The translations under genes were made by a program, and so were the position numbers. Below the pieces are notes generated by a model. That model was not told the origin of the DNA and did no database searches. It was given only the letters and a program-made list of their open reading frames with translations. Source: Rutstroemia sp. NJR-2017a BVV2 (taxonomy: Eukaryota > Ascomycota > Leotiomycetes > Helotiales > Rutstroemiaceae). From it: a DNA stretch of 64,000 bases. Where the stretch lies: NCBI GenBank assembly GCA_002946415.1, contig NJPS01000051.1, forward strand, positions 484,001 through 548,000. Direction: 5' to 3'. Shown here piece by piece: positions 63,020-64,000 of this stretch. Position 1 is the first letter of the stretch, and every line of letters starts with the position of its first letter.

Positions 63020-64000
63020 GTGCTGTGCTGTGCTGTGGATGTATGTGCGGGTGATGATTACGCTACATTGGAGATGGAGCTTGAAGTTTGAGCTGAGTAG
63101 ATATCCCCTCATTTCCTATCTTCATACTCTCCATCCTCATTGGGTTTGCTCCTGTCTCGCTGAAGGAAAGAGAGAAAAACAGAGCTCTCCCCCGTGCTCG
63201 TGAACGTATAGAAGGGAAATTTCTATCAATCTGCTCTACATCCTCTACTCTACTCTACTTGATTCCATCCATTGTAAATCCCTTGAAAACAAAATAGCAC
63301 CTCTCTCTCCCCGCTTCCTTATACTACTCCATCCCATCCCATCTCATCCCACTCCATTCGTACAGCCCAAACAGTTAAAATCGACCTGACTATACTATCC
63401 TACACTACACCGCACTGCACTATCTCTTGCTTTTTTTCTTTTTCTTTCCCTTTCCCTTTCCCTTTGCCCTCCATCTCATCTCATCCCATCCTATCCCATC
63501 TATCTATCACCTTATACACCCAACCTGGTATTACCCCCCTCTCCCTTTCTCTTCCAGTACACATCCATATCCATATGCACATCTACTCTACTCTGGAGAT
63601 GATTTAAAAGAAGGAATACATTCAGTTGCATATGGAAGAGATGTGTATACGAAAGAGAAGAGGAAGAAAAGACAAATTCAAGACAAGGGCTGTTGAATTG
63701 AATTGGCGGGGTGCGCTAACTTATGCTTTGATGATAATTTTGATTTTTTGTACCCTGAGGAGAGGAGTGAATGCGTAAGTGAGGGGTGAGTGGTTCATAC
63801 AATGATAATGTATACTCGGATAGGTATTTTAATTGAAGATTCATTCATTCATTTATCCAACCCCCTTTCTTCCTTCTCCTATTACCACTTGCCGATATTC
63901 CCACATTATATCCCACGCAACCAACGAACACTTGCCCCCTGCACACTACAACCTCACAATTAGATCCTCCTCTCCATCACCCATATCCATATCCCCATCC
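63020..64000. other. 3' flank, pyrimidine-rich
   Basis: Contains a CTTT/CCCTTT pyrimidine tract at 63427-63470 and several CCCATCC-type runs. No gene recognised before the window ends. Confidence 0.5.

Overview
The window looks like nuclear DNA of a filamentous ascomycete (Pezizomycotina). The evidence is short introns of about 45-70 nt with GTAAGT/GTATGT-type donors, CTAAC-like branch sites and CAG/TAG acceptors, a fungus-specific gene set (heme-thiolate peroxidase, CBM1 xylanase, pectin lyase, Sur7/PalI-type membrane protein), and long gene-poor spacers. The secreted plant cell wall enzymes suggest a plant-associated or saprotrophic fungus. A leotiomycete is my guess from protein flavour, not something proved here.

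Layout. 0.2-10 kb (mostly minus strand): mitochondrial phosphate carrier with a 21-nt microexon; two or three weakly supported small membrane or coiled-coil proteins at 4.2-5.5 kb; a 742-residue low-complexity protein with two coding minisatellites; an HSL-type alpha/beta hydrolase. 11.5-14 kb: GNAT acetyltransferase and a secreted chloroperoxidase/peroxygenase. 16.3-20.6 kb: two divergent housekeeping genes, GPI3/PIG-A (GPI anchor synthesis) and DBP6 (60S ribosome assembly). 21-26.4 kb: Sur7/PalI-like protein, a small two-helix membrane protein and pectin lyase. 29.8-31.9 kb: secreted acid sphingomyelinase. 34.5-44.4 kb: an F-box-like protein, GH10-CBM1 xylanase with a 5-nt microexon, an intron-containing tRNA-Ser(GCT), a GH26-like glycosidase with a cysteine-rich tail, and a secreted lysozyme-fold protein. 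44.6-47.6 kb: divergent SDR reductase and quinone oxidoreductase. 48.1-49.9 kb: a decayed Ty1/copia retroelement (gag-protease remnant, LTR, primer site) into whose LTR a solo LTR of the same family has inserted in the opposite orientation. 50.3-51.7 kb: a second F-box-like paralogue broken by one in-frame stop. 52.2-63 kb: an unknown charged protein, a BTB/KCTD-type protein, an EF-hand MscS channel and the YggS/PROSC-type PLP homeostasis protein.

The secreted enzymes (pectin lyase, xylanase, GH26-like enzyme, sphingomyelinase, peroxygenase, lysozyme-fold protein) would act together outside the cell on plant polymers, lipids, aromatics and possibly bacteria. They are loosely spaced and interleaved with housekeeping genes, not organised as a tight cluster. 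No secondary-metabolite backbone gene, CRISPR array or intact transposon is present. Exon boundaries were derived by eye from splice consensus, reading frame and family conservation; all spliced totals given close in frame.
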